A stretch of 32,457 nucleotides of DNA from assembly GCF_000003605.2 (NCBI RefSeq), contig NW_003152625.1:1-32457 (forward strand), in the 5' to 3' direction. The notes beneath the pieces were generated by a model. That model did no database searches and was not told the origin of the DNA. It saw only the letters and a list, made by a program, of their open reading frames with translations. The stretch comes from Saccoglossus kowalevskii (taxonomy: Eukaryota; Hemichordata; Enteropneusta; Harrimaniidae). The position numbers were made by a program, and so were the translations under genes. This document shows positions 1 to 9,563 of this stretch, in pieces. The number at the start of each line of letters is the position of its first letter. Position 1 is the first letter of the stretch.

Positions 1-232
1 GTGCGTCACATAGTGTATTTCAGATACTTAAGAGTATGATTATGTAGAAGTAAATGATGTGGGTCACATAGTGCGTTTCACATAGTTAAGAGTATGATTA
101 TGTAGGAGTAAATGATGTGCGTCACATAGTGTATTTGACATAGTTAAGAGTCTAATTATGTAGAAGCTAATGGTGTGCTTCACACAGTGTATTTCATATA
201 GTTAAGATTCTGATTATGTAGGAGTTAATGAA

Positions 233-290
233 GTGCGTCACATAGTGTATTTCACATAGTTAAGAGTCTGATTATGTAGGAGTAAATGAT
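233..290 (+). repeat. Reference monomer (consensus form)
   Basis: This copy matches the majority base at each position as I read the array. Landmarks in monomer coordinates: GTGCGTCACATAG at 1-13, GTATTT at 15-20, CACATAGTTAAGAG at 21-34, TCTGATTATGTAG at 35-47, GAGTAAATGAT at 48-58. The segment ATTATGTAG (39-47) is the least variable. The main diagnostic variants are: position 4-6 CGT, CTT, CAT or TGT; 10-14 ATAG, ATTG, ACAG or GTAG types; 16-20 TATTT, CATTT, TTTTT or TATTG; 21-24 CACA, CAGA, GACA or CATA; 33-36 AGTC or TTC types; 38 G or A; 48 G, C or A; and the end AAATGAT, TTAATGGT, CTAATGGT or TTAATGAA. Confidence 0.95.
238..265 (+). repeat. Internal 14-bp direct repeat inside the monomer
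   Basis: Monomer positions 6-19 and 20-33 both begin TCACATAGT and match at 10 of 14 positions, so the octamer TCACATAG occurs twice 14 bp apart in every consensus monomer. The rest of the monomer (GTCTGATTATGTAG, 34-47, then 48-58 plus the next 1-5) is also about 14 to 16 bp per piece and shares a loose ATxATGTxxG pattern. The 58-bp unit may therefore have grown from a shorter ancestral repeat. The first half is clear by eye; the four-part origin is only a suggestion. Confidence 0.6.
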
Positions 291-301
291 GTGCGTCACA
301 T
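289..301. other. 13-bp dyad around the monomer CpG, with TGACG on the minus strand
   Basis: Across the junction of two consensus monomers (positions 57-58 and 1-11) the sequence reads ATGTG-CGT-CACAT: perfect 5-bp arms around a 3-bp centre holding the only CpG of the consensus. On the minus strand the centre reads TGACGCA, which contains the TGACG core known from bZIP-type sites. Monomers ending AATGGT keep only the inner TGTG/CACA arms. The dyad is visible in the sequence; protein binding is not shown. Confidence 0.5.
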
Positions 302-681
302 AGTGTATTTCACATAGTTAAGAGTCTAATTATGTAGGAGTAAATGATGTGCGTCACATTGTGTATTTCAGATAGTTAAGAGTCTGATTATGTAGGAGTA
401 AATGATGTGCGTCACATAGTGCATTTCACATAGTTAAGAGTCTGATTATGTAGCAGTAAATGATGTGCGTCAAACAGTGTATTTCACATAGTTAAGAGTC
501 TAATTATGTAGGAGTTAATGGTGTGCGTCACATAGTGTATTTCACATAGTTAAGATTCTGATTATGTAGCAGTAAATGATGAGCGTCACATTGTGTATTT
601 CACACAGTTAAGAGTCTGATTATGTAGGAGTTAATGGTGTGCGTCACATAGTGTATTTCACATAATTAAGATTCTGATTAT

Positions 682-705
682 GTAGCAGTAAATGATGAGC
701 GTCAC
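682..705. other. Perfect 7-bp inverted repeat in the CATAATT subfamily
   Basis: Within monomers the pair ACATA (22-26) and TATGT (41-45) can pair across a 14-bp loop. In the subfamily with CATAATTAAG instead of CATAGTTAAG the arms lengthen to ACATAAT and ATTATGT with a 10-bp loop. Examples start near 660, 2739, 8786, 23521, 27410, 28621, 30481 and 31871. Seven A/T-rich pairs make only a weak hairpin. Confidence 0.4.
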
Positions 706-1102
706 ATTGTGTATTTCACATAGTTAAGATTCTGATTATGTAGGAGTAAATGATGTGCGTCACATAGTGTATTTGACATAGTTAAGAGTCTAATTATGTA
801 GGAGCTAATGGTGTGCTTCACATAGTGTATTTCATATAGTTAAGATTCTGATTATGTAGGAGTTAATGATGTGCGTCACATAGTGTATTTCACATAGTTA
901 AGAATCTGATTATGTAGGAGTAAATGATGTGCGTCACATTGTGTATTGCAGATAGTTAAGAGTCTGATTATGGAGGAGTAAATGATGTGTGTCACATAGT
1001 GTTTTTCAGATAGTTAAGAGTCTGATTATGTAGGAGTTAATGATGTGCGTCACATGGTGTATTTCACATAGTTAAGAGTCTGATTATGTATGAGTTAATG
1101 GT

Positions 1103-1520
1103 GTGCGTCACATAGTGTATTTCACATAGTTATGATTCTGATTATGTAGCAGTAAATGATGTGCGTCACACAGTGTATTTCACATAGATAAGAGTCTAAT
1201 TATGTAGCAGTAAATGATGTGCGTCACATTGTGTATTTCAGATAGTTAAGAGTCTGATTATGTAGGAGTAAATGATGTGCGTCACATAGTGCATTTCACA
1301 TAGTTAAGAGTCTGATTATGTAGCAGTTAATGATGTGCGTCACACAGTGTATTTCACATAGTTAAGAGTCTAATTATGTAGGAGTTAATGGTGTGCGTCA
1401 CATAGTGTATTTCACATAGTTAAGATTCTGATTATGTAGCAGTAAATGATGAGCGTCACATTGTGTATTTCACACAGTTAAGAGTCTGATTATGTAGGAG
1501 TTAATGGTGTGCGTCACATA
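1103..1520 (+). repeat. Long-distance copy of the 24951-25370 segment
   Basis: The order TTATGATTC, CACACAG/AGATAAG with TAGCAG, CACATTG, GCATTT with TAGCAGTTAATG (1321), CACACAG, GATTC, GAGCGTC/CACACAG matches the first tandem 19-mer copy at an offset of 23,848 bp (411 monomers plus the 10 bp of indels between them). CAGTTAATG after TAGCAG is rare elsewhere and supports the match. Confidence 0.78.
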
Positions 1521-1914
1521 GTGTATTCGACATAGTTAAGAGTCTGATTATGTAGGAGTAAATTATGTGCGTCACATAGAGTATTTCAGACAGTTAAGAG
1601 TCTGATTATGTAGCAGTAAATGATGTGCGTCACATAGTGCATTTCACATAGTTAAGAGTCTGATTATGTAGGAGGTAATGGTGTGCGTCACATAGTGTAT
1701 TTCAGATACTTAACAGTCTGATTATGTAGAAGTAAATGATGTGCGTCACATAGTGTATTTCACATAGTAAAGAGACTGATTATGTAGCAGTAAATGATGT
1801 GCGTCACATAGTGCATTTCACATAGTTAAGAGTCTGATTATGTAGGAGTAAATGATGTGCGTCACATAGTGTATTTCAGATAGTTAAGAGTCGGATTATG
1901 TAGGAGTAAATGAT
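1509..1914 (+). repeat. Higher-order block B, copy 1 (7 monomers)
   Basis: The order is ATTCGACA with AAATTATG, then ATAGAGTATTTCAGACAG, then a GCATTT monomer with GGAGGTAATGG, then CAGATACTTAACAG (1683), GTAAAGAGACTG, GCATTT, and GAGTCGG. The same seven monomers are found at 14097, 12,588 bp away. After 1914 the two copies diverge until the ATTCGACA monomer at 2031 that precedes block A. Confidence 0.82.
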
Positions 1915-2088
1915 GTGCGTCAAATAGTGTATTTCAGATAGTTAAGAGTCTGATTATGTAGGAGTAAATGATGTGCGTCAGATTGTGTATTTCACATAGT
2001 TAATAGTCTGATTATGTAGGAGTAAATGATGTGCGTCACATAGTGTATTCGACATAGTTAAGAGTCTGATTATGTAGGAGTAAATGAT

Positions 2089-2784
2089 GTGCGTCACATA
2101 GTGTATTTCAGATACTTAAGAGTATGATTATGTAGAAGTAAATGATGTGGGTCACATAGTGCGTTTCACATAGTTAAGAGTATGATTATGTAGGAGTAAA
2201 TGATGTGCGTCACATAGTGTATTTGACATAGTTAAGAGTCTAATTATGTAGAAGCTAATGGTGTGCTTCACACAGTGTATTTCATATAGTTAAGATTCTG
2301 ATTATGTAGGAGTTAATGAAGTGCGTCACATAGTGTATTTCACATAGTTAAGAGTCTGATTATGTAGGAGTAAATGATGTGCGTCACGTAGTGTATTTCA
2401 CATAGTTAAGAGTCTAATTATGTAGGAGTAAATGATGTGCGTCACATTGTGTATTTCAGATAGTTAAGAGTCTGATTATGTAGGAGTAAATGATGTGCGT
2501 CACATAGTGCATTTCAACTAGCTAAGAGTCTGATTATGTAGCAGTAAATGATGTGCGTCAAACAGTGTATTTCACATAGTTAAGAGTCTAATTATGTAGG
2601 AGTTAATGGTGTGCGTCATATAGTGTATTTCACATAGTTAAGATTCTGATTATGTAGCAGTAAATGATGAGCGTCACATTGTGTATTTCACACAGTTAAG
2701 AGTCTGATTATGTAGGAGTTAATGGTGTGCGTCACATAGTGTATTTCACATAATTAAGATTCTGATTATGTAGGAGTAAATGAT
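2089..2784 (+). repeat. Higher-order block A, copy 2 (12 monomers, one deleted)
   Basis: Starts exactly 2088 bp (36 monomers) after copy 1 and follows it monomer by monomer. Differences seen: CACGTAG for CACATAG in the sixth monomer, a scrambled CAACTAGCTAAG in the eighth, CATATAG in the tenth. The twelfth monomer starts as the CATAATT type but ends as the thirteenth, so one whole monomer was lost by an in-phase exchange that left a hybrid. Confidence 0.85.
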
Positions 2785-3016
2785 GTGCGTCACATAGTGT
2801 ATTTGACATAGTTAAGAGACTAATTATGTAGGAGCTAATGGTGTGCTTCACATAGTGTATTTCATATAGTTAAGAGTCTGATTATGTAGGAGTTAATGAT
2901 GTGCGTCACATAGTGTATTTCACATAGTTAAGAGTCTGATTATTTAGGAGTTAATGATGTGCGTCACATAGTGTATTTCACATAGTTAAGAGTCTGATTA
3001 TGTATGAGGTAATGGT

Positions 3017-3074
3017 GTGCGTCACATAGTGCATTTCACATAGTTATGATTCTGATTATGTTGCAGTAAATGAT
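3017..3074 (+). repeat. Marker monomer (GCATTT with TTATGATTC), first TATGAGG-led copy
   Basis: A subfamily that follows a TATGAGG monomer and usually leads to a CACACAG monomer. Starts of the TATGAGG-led copies: 3017, 3946, 4932, 5629, 9747, 11487, 12125, 17230, 17869, 19494, 20597, 21177, 22631, 23269, 23907, 24951, 26053, 28256, 29126, 30866, 31214 and 32260. Gaps are whole monomers apart from counted indels: 16, 17, 12, 71, 30, 11, 88, 11, 28, 19, 10, 25, 11, 11, 18, 19, 38, 15, 30, 6 and 18. Confidence 0.85.
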
Positions 3075-3224
3075 GTGCGTCACACAGTGTATTTCACATA
3101 GATAAGAGTCTAATTATGTAGGAGTAAATGATGTGCGTCACATTGTGTATTTCAGATAGTTAAGAGTCTGATTATGTAGGAGTAAATGATGTGCGTCACA
3201 TAGTGCATTTCACATAGTTAAGAG

Positions 3225-3985
3225 TCTGATTATGTAGCAGTAAATGATGTGCGTCACACAGTGTATTTCACATAGTTAAGAGTCTAATTATGTAGGAGTT
3301 AATGGTGTGCGTCACATAGTGTATTTCACATAGTTAAGATTCTGATTATGTAGCAGTAAATGATGAGCGTCACATTGTGTATTTCACATAGTTAAGATTC
3401 TGATTATGTTGGAGTAAATGATGTGCGTCACATAGTGTATTTGACATAGATAAGATTCTGATTATGTAGGAGTTAATGAAGTGTGTCACATAGTGTATTT
3501 CACATAGGTAAGAGTCTAATTATGTAGGAGCTAATGGTGTGCTTCACATAGTGTATTTGACATAGTTAAGATTCTGATTATGTAGGAGTTAATGAAGTGC
3601 GTCACATAGTGTATTTGACATAGTTAAGAGTCTAATTAGGTAGGAGCTAATGGTGTGCTTCACATAGTGTAATTCATATAGTTAAGATTCTGATTATGTA
3701 GGAGTTAATGATGTGCGTCACATTGTGTATTGCAGATAGTTAAGAGTCTGATTATGTAGGAGTAAATGATGTGCGTCACATAGTGTTTTTTCAGATAGTT
3801 AAGAGTCTGATTATGTAGGAGTTAATGATGTGCGTCACATAGTGTATTTCACATAGTTAAGAGTCTGATTATTTAGGAGTTAATGATGTGCGTCACATAG
3901 TGTATTTCACATAGTTAAGAGTCTGATTATGTATGAGGTAATGGTGTGCGTCACATAGTGCATTTCACATAGTTATGATTCTGAT
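3225..3985 (+). repeat. Higher-order block with T6 and TAGGTAGG markers, copy 1
   Basis: Rare variants TATGTTGGAG (3405), TAATTAGGTAGG (3634) and the T6 run (3786-3791) recur in the same order at exactly +18,685 bp, as does the marker monomer at 3946. The offset is 322 monomers plus 9 bp, equal to the indels accumulated in between. Confidence 0.88.
3786..3791 (+). other. T6 run: one-base insertion lineage
   Basis: Monomers with GTTTTTCAG carry five T; seven monomers have six T, each 59 bp long. The runs are at 3786-3791, 5469-5474, 17070-17075, 17709-17714, 19334-19339, 20437-20442 and 22471-22476. Shared neighbours show common descent, not repeated slippage: the runs at 3786 and 22471 lie in one copied block, and those at 5469 and 17070 in another. 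Confidence 0.85.
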
Positions 3986-4735
3986 TATGTTGCAGTAAAT
4001 GATGTGCGTCACACAGTGTATTTCACATAGATAAGAGTCTAATTATGTAGGAGTAAATGATGTGCGTCACATTGTGTATTTCAGATAGTTAAGAGTCTGA
4101 TTATGTAGGAGTAAATGATGTGCGTCACATAGTGCATTTCACATAGTTAAGAGTCTGATTATGTAGCAGTAAATGATGTGCGTCACACAGTGTATTTCAC
4201 ATAGTTAAGAGTCTAATTATGTAGGAGTTAATGGTGTGCGTCACATAGTGTATTTCACATAGTTAAGATTCTGATTATGTAGCAGTAAATGATGAGCGTC
4301 ACATTGTGTATTTCACATAGTTAAGATTCTGATTATGTAGCAGTAAATGATGTGCGTCACATAGTGTATTTGACATAGTTAAGATTATGATTATGTAGGA
4401 GTTAATGAAGTGTGTCACCTAGTGTATTTCACATAGGTAAGAGTCTAATTATGTAGGAGCTAATGGTGTGCTTCACATAGTGTATTTGACATAGTTAAGA
4501 TTCTTATTATGTAGGAGTTAATGAAGTGCGTCACATAGTGTATTTGACATAGTTAAGAGTCTAATTATGTAGGAGCTAATGGTGTGCTTCACATAGTGTA
4601 TTTCATATAGTTAAGATTCTGATTATGTAGCAGTAAATGATTTGCGTCACACAGTGTATTTCACATAGTTAAGAGTCTAATTATGTAGGAGTAAATGGTG
4701 TGCGTCACATTGTGTATTTCAGATAGTTAAGAGTC
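3946..4735 (+). repeat. Higher-order block I, copy 1
   Basis: Begins at a marker monomer and passes through CACACAG/AGATAAG, CACATTG, GCATTT/TAGCAG, GAGCGTC, GTGTGTC, AGGTAAG and GATTCTTATTATG (4501) to GATTTGCGTC (4629). The same order is at 18507-19296, offset 14,561 bp (251 monomers plus 3 bp, the indels between). The rare TTCTTATTATG variant is the strongest tie. Confidence 0.84.
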
Positions 4736-5163
4736 TAATTATGTAGAAGTTAATGGTGTGCTTCACATAGTGTATTTCATATAGTTAAGATTCTGATTAT
4801 GTAGGAGTTAATGAAGTGCGTCACATAGTGTATTTCACATAGTTAAGAGTCTGATTATGTAGGAGTTAATGATGTGCGTCACATAGTGTATTTCACATAG
4901 TTAAGAGTCTGATTATGTATGAGGTAATGGTGTGTGTCACATTGTGCATTTCACATAGTTATGATTTTGATTATGTAGCAGTAAATGATGTGCGTCACAC
5001 AGTGTATTTCACATAGATAAGAGTCTAATTATATAGGAGTAAATGATGTGCGTCACATTGTGTATTTCACATAGTTAAGAGTCTGATTATGTAGGAGTAA
5101 ATGATGTGCGTCAGATTGTGTATTTCACATAGTTAAGAGTCTGATTATGTAGGAGTAAATGAT

Positions 5164-5802
5164 GTGCGTCACATAGTGTATTTCACATAGGTAAAAGTCT
5201 AATTATGTAGGAGCTAATGGTGTGCTTCACATAGTGTATTTGACATAGTTAAGATTCTGATTATGTAGGAGTTAATGAAATGCGTCACATAGTGTATTTG
5301 ACATAGTTAAGAGTCTAATCATGTAGGAGCTAATGGTGTGCTTCACATAGTGTGTTTCATATAGATAAGATTCTGATTATGTAGGAGTTAATGATGTGCG
5401 TCACATTGTGTATTGCAGATAGTTAAGAGTCTGATTATGTAGGAGTAAATGATGTGCGTCACATAGTGTTTTTTCAGCTAGTTAAGAGTCTGATTATGTA
5501 GGAGTTAATGATGTGCGTCACATAGTGTATTTCACATCGTTAAGAGTCTGATTATTTAGGAGTTAATGATGTGCGTCACATAGTGTATTTCACATAGTTA
5601 AGAGTCTGATTATGTATGAGGTAATGGTGTGCGTCACATAGTGCATTTCACATAGTTATGATTCTGATTATGTAGCAGTAAATGATTTGCGTCACACAGT
5701 GTATTTCACATAGTTAAGAGTCTAATTATGTAGGAGTAAATGGTGTGCGTCACATTGTGTATTTCAAATAGTTAAGAGTCTGATTATGTAGGAGTAAATG
5801 AT
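5164..5802 (+). repeat. Higher-order block G, copy 1 (11 monomers plus 1 bp)
   Basis: Opens with an AGGTAAAAGTC monomer and includes GAAATGCGTC (5277), a T6 run (5469-5474), TATTTAGGAG and the marker monomer (5629). All recur exactly 11,601 bp later (200 monomers plus 1 bp). The extra base is the T6 insertion. Confidence 0.88.
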
Positions 5803-5918
5803 GTGCGTCACATAGTGCATTTCACATAGTTAAGTGTCTGATTATGTATGAGTAAATGATGTGCGTCAAACAGTGCATTTCACATAGTTGAGATTATGAT
5901 TATGTAGAAGGTAATGAT

Positions 5919-6730
5919 GTGCGTCACATAGTGTATTCGACATAGTTAAGAGTCTGATTATGTAGGAGTAAATGATGTGCGTCACATAGTGTATTTCAGA
6001 CAGTTAAGTGTCTGATTATGTAGCAGTAAATGATGTGCGTCACATAGTGCATTTCACATAGATAAGGGTCTGATTATGTAGGAGTAAATGATGTGCATCA
6101 CATAGTGTATTTCAGATAGTTAAGTGTCTGATTATGTAGGCGTAAATGATGTGCATCACATAGTGTATTGCAGATAGTTAAGAGTCTGATTATGTAGGAG
6201 TAAATGATGTACGTCACATAGTGCATTTCACATAGTTAAGATTCTGATTATGTAGGAGGTAATGGTGTGCGTCACATAGTGCATTTCACATAGTTAAGAG
6301 TCTGATTATGTAGCAGTAAATGATGAGCGTCACATTGTGTATTTCACATAGTTAAGATTCTGATTATGGAGGAGATAATGGTGTGCGTCCAATAGTGTAT
6401 TTCACATAGTTAAGATTCTGATTATGTAGGAGGTAATGGTGTGACTCGCATATTGTATTTGACATAGTTAAGATTCTGATTATGTAGCAGTAAATGATGT
6501 GCGTCACATAGTGTATTTCACATAGTTAAGAGTCTGATTATGTAGGAGTAAATGATGTGCGTCACATAGTGTATTTCAGACAGTTAATAGTCTGATTATG
6601 TAGCAGTAAATGATGTGCGTCACATAGTGCATTTCACATAGTTAAGAGTCTGATTATGTAGGAGAAAATGATGTGCATCACATAGTGTATTTCAGATAGT
6701 TAAGTTTCTGATTATGTAGGCGTAAATGAT
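5919..6730 (+). repeat. Higher-order block H, copy 1 (14 monomers)
   Basis: An ordered run from an ATTCGACA monomer through CAGACAG, TAGGCG, TATTGCAG, GTACGTC, GAGCGTC, TATGGAGGAG, and GTGACTCGCATATTG (6441) to TAAGTTTCTG (6701). The same run is at 12705-13574 with one extra GTGCATCAC monomer (12937). From GTGACTCGC onward the offset is exactly 6844 bp (118 monomers). Confidence 0.82.
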
Positions 6731-6846
6731 GTGCATCACATAGTGTATTTCAGATAGTTAAGTGTCTGATTATGTAGGCGTAAATGATGTGCATCACATA
6801 GTGCATTTCACATAGTTAAGAGTCTGATTATGTAGGAGGTAATGGT

Positions 6847-7310
6847 GTGCGTCACATAGTGTATTTCAGATACTTAACAGTCTGATTATGTAGAAGTAAA
6901 TGATGTGCGTCACATAGTGTATTTCACATAGTTAAGAGTCTGATTATGTAGCAGTAAATGATGTGCGTCACATAGTGCATTTCACATAGTTAAGAGTCTG
7001 ATTATGTAGGAGTAAATGATGTGCGTCACATAGTGTATTTCAGATAGTTAAGAGCCGGATTATGTATGAGTAAATGATGTGCGTCTCATAGTGCATTTCA
7101 CATAGTTAAGATTATGATTATGTATAAGGTAATGGTGTGCGTCACATATTGTATTTCACATAGTTAAGATTATGATTATATAGCAGTAAATGATGTGCGT
7201 CACATAGTGCATTTCACATAGTTATGATTCTGATTATGTAGGAGTTAATGGTGTGCGTCACATAGTGTATTCGACATAGTTAAGAGTCTGATTATGTAGG
7301 AGAAAATTAT
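6847..7310 (+). repeat. Higher-order block B, copy 2 (8 monomers)
   Basis: Starts with CAGATACTTAACAG and continues through GAGCCGG, GTCTCATAG, CACATATTG, GATTATATAGCAG and TTATGATTC monomers to an ATTCGACA monomer. It lies exactly 7424 bp (128 monomers) before the copy at 14271. Differences include GTTAAGAGTC here against GTAAAGAGAC there, and TATAAGG against TAGAAGG. Confidence 0.82.
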
Positions 7311-7773
7311 GTGCGTCACATAGTGTATTTCAGACAGTTAAGAGTCTGATTATGTAGCAGTAAATGATGTGCGTCACATAGTGTATTTCAGATAGTTAAG
7401 AGTCTGATTATGTAGGAGTAAATGATGTGCGTCACATAGTGTATTGCAGATAGTTAAGAGTCTGATTATGTAGGAGTAAATGATGTACGTCACATAGTGC
7501 ATTTCACATAGTTAAGATTCTGATTATGTAGGAGGTAATGGTGTGCGTCACATAGTGTATTTCAGATGCTTAAGAGTCTGATTATGTAGAAGTAAATGAT
7601 GTGCGTCACATAGTGTATTTCACATAGTTAAGAGTCCGATTATGTAGCAGTAAATGATGTGCGTCACATAGTGCATTTCACATAGTTAAGAGTCTGATTA
7701 TGTAGGAGTAAATGATGTGCATCACATAGTGTATTTCAGATAGTTAAGTGTCTGATTATGTAGGCGTAAATGA

Positions 7774-7945
7774 TTGTGCATCACATAGTGTATTGCAGAT
7801 AGTTAAGAGTCTGATTATGTAGAAGTAAATGATGTTCGTCACATAGTGCATTTCACATAGTTAAGAGTCTGATTATGTAGGAGTAAATGATGTGCATCAC
7901 ATAGTGTATTTTCACATAGTTAAGATTAGATTATGTAGGAGGTAA
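7774..7945 (+). other. Indel cluster in B-type territory
   Basis: Within about 170 bp there are an inserted T (GATTGTGCATC, 7774), an extra T (GTATTTTCAC, 7911), a lost base (GATTAGATTATG, 7928) and an added A (GGTAAATGGTG, 7943), net +2. Nearby the CAGATGCTTAAGAG monomer is duplicated 408 bp apart, so this looks like a damaged exchange region or a base-calling weak spot. Confidence 0.7.
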
Positions 7946-8646
7946 ATGGTGTGCGTCACATAGTGTATTTCAGATGCTTAAGAGTCTGATTATGTAGAAG
8001 TAAATGATGTGCGTCACATAGTGTATTTCACATAGTTAAGTGTCCGATTATGTAGCAGTAAATGATGTGCGTCACATAGTGCATTTCACATAGTTAAGAG
8101 CCTGATTATGTAGGAGTAAATGATGTGCGTCACATAGTGTATTTCAGATAGTTAAGAGTCTGATTATGTATGAGTAAATGATGTGCGTCACATAGTGCAT
8201 TTCACATAGTTAAGATTATGATTATGTAGAAGGTAATGGTGTGCGTCACATATTGTATTTCACATAGTTAAGATTCTGATTATGTAGCAGTAAATGATGA
8301 GCGTCACATAGTGTATTTCACATAGTTAAGATTCTGATTATGTAGCAGTAAATGATGTGCGTCACATAGTGCATTTCACATAGTTATGATTCTGATTATG
8401 TAGCAGTAAATGATGTGCGTCACACAGTGTATTTCACATAGTTAAGAGTCTAATTATGTAGGTGTAAATGGTGTGCGTCACATTGTGTATTTCAGATAGT
8501 TAAGAGTCTGATTATGTAGGAGTAAATGATGTGCGTCACATAGTGCATTTCACATAGTTAAGAGTCTGATTATGTAGCAGTAAATGATGTGCGTCACACA
8601 GTGTATTTCACATAGTTAAGAGTCTAATTATGTAGGAGTTAATGGT

Positions 8647-9419
8647 GTGCGTCACATAGTGTATTTCACATAGTTAAGATTCTGATTATGTAGCAGTATA
8701 TGATGAGCGTCACATTGTGTATTTCACACAGTTAAGAGTCTGATTATGTAGGAGTTAATGGTGTGCGTCACATAGTGTATTTCACATAATTAAGATTCTG
8801 ATTATGTAGCAGTAAATGATGAGCGTCACATTGTGTATTTCACATAGTTAAGATTCTGATTATGGAGAAGATAATGGTGTGCGTCAAATAGTGTATTTCA
8901 CATAGTTAAGATTCTGATTATGTAGGAGGTAATGGTGTGACTCGCATAGTGTATTTGACATAGATAAGATTCTGATTATGTAGCAGTAAATGATGTGCGT
9001 CACATAGTGTATTTCACATATTTAAGAGTCTGATTATGTAGGAGTAAATGATGTGCGTCACATAGTGTATTTCACATAGTTAAGAGTCTGATTGTGTAGC
9101 AGTAAATGATGTGCGTCACATAGTGCATTTCACATAGTTATGATTCTGATTATGTAGGAGGTAATGGTGTGCGTCACATAGTGTATTCGACATAGTTAAG
9201 AGTCTGATTATGTAGCAGTAAATGATGAGCGTCACATTGTGTATTTCACACAGTTAAGAGTCTGATTATGTAGGAGTTAATGGTGTGCGTCACATAGTGT
9301 ATTTCTCATAATTAAGATTCTGATTATGTAGCAGTAAATGATGAGCGTCACATTGTGTATTTCACATAGTTAAGATTCTGATTATGTAGGAGGTAATGGT
9401 GTGACTCGCATAGTGTATT
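8647..9419 (+). repeat. Higher-order block F, copy 1
   Basis: The rare CAGTATATGATG (8695), TATGGAGAAG (8861) and GTGACTCGCATAG variants recur at exactly +18,624 bp (321 monomers plus 6 bp). This copy holds one extra GAGCGTC/CACACAG monomer near 9228 before the CTCATAATT monomer. Without it the two copies realign. Confidence 0.85.
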
Positions 9420-9504
9420 TCACATAGTTAAGAGTCTAATTATGTAGGAGTAAATGGTGTGCGTCACATTGTGTATTTCAGATAGTTAAGAGTCTGATTA
9501 TGTA

Positions 9505-9563
9505 GAGTAAATGATGTGCGTCACATTGTGTATTGCAGATAGTTAAGAGTCTGATTATGTAGA
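9505..9563 (+). other. Two consecutive 57-bp monomers
   Basis: TATGTAGAGTAAATG replaces TATGTAGGAGTAAATG in two neighbouring monomers (about 9505 and 9562), each one G short. Two identical deletions side by side suggest that one deleted monomer was duplicated or converted its neighbour. A further single copy of the same deletion is at about 28071. Confidence 0.75.

Larger units (their letters stand above)
1..754 (+). repeat. Higher-order block A, copy 1 (13 monomers)
   Basis: The block opens with a monomer carrying CAGATACTTAAGAGTATG, then one with GTGGGTC and GTGCGTTT, then TAGAAGCTAATGG, then GTGCTTCACACAG, and later CAAACAG, GAGCGTC with CACACAG, and CATAATT forms. The same order recurs from 2089 and from 14735. 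The window opens on the first monomer of this block; in the other copies the monomer just upstream is of the ATTCGACA type. Confidence 0.85.
5861..8356 (+). repeat. B-type territory, middle zone
   Basis: About 43 monomers rich in CAGACAG, ATTCGACA, TAGGCGTAAA, TATTGCAG and especially GTGCATCAC, in which the monomer CpG is lost as CpA. I count eight GTGCATCAC monomers here, from about 6094 to 7894. The zone also includes a local duplication of the CAGATGCTTAAGAG monomer (near 7565 and 7973, 7 monomers plus 2 bp apart) and the first cluster of indels. A-type monomers resume at 8357. Confidence 0.7.

Noticed and set aside
1-58. A biological monomer boundary at base 1
   Set aside because: The phase was set by the window start, so the exact fit of base 1 to a monomer start is by definition and carries no information.
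160-220. TATA-box promoters in CATATAG monomers
   Set aside because: TTCATATAG is a subfamily base change (CACATAG to CATATAG) repeated across the array; no associated transcript structure or gene supports a promoter.
1531-1545. CENP-B box in ATTCGACATAG monomers
   Set aside because: TTCG, four bases, then A fits the left half of the known box, but the required CGGG is replaced by TAAG. Only a minority of monomers have even the TTCG.
3786-3791. T6 runs as RNA polymerase III terminators
   Set aside because: No A and B box promoter pattern or RNA-like unit precedes them. They are better explained as a one-base variant of the T5 monomers spread by block copying.
6121-6200. TTAAGTG as homeodomain (NKX2-like) sites in GTTAAGTGTC monomers
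   Set aside because: It is a one-base variant of TTAAGAG limited to some monomers; a 7-bp match in a repeat is not evidence of function.
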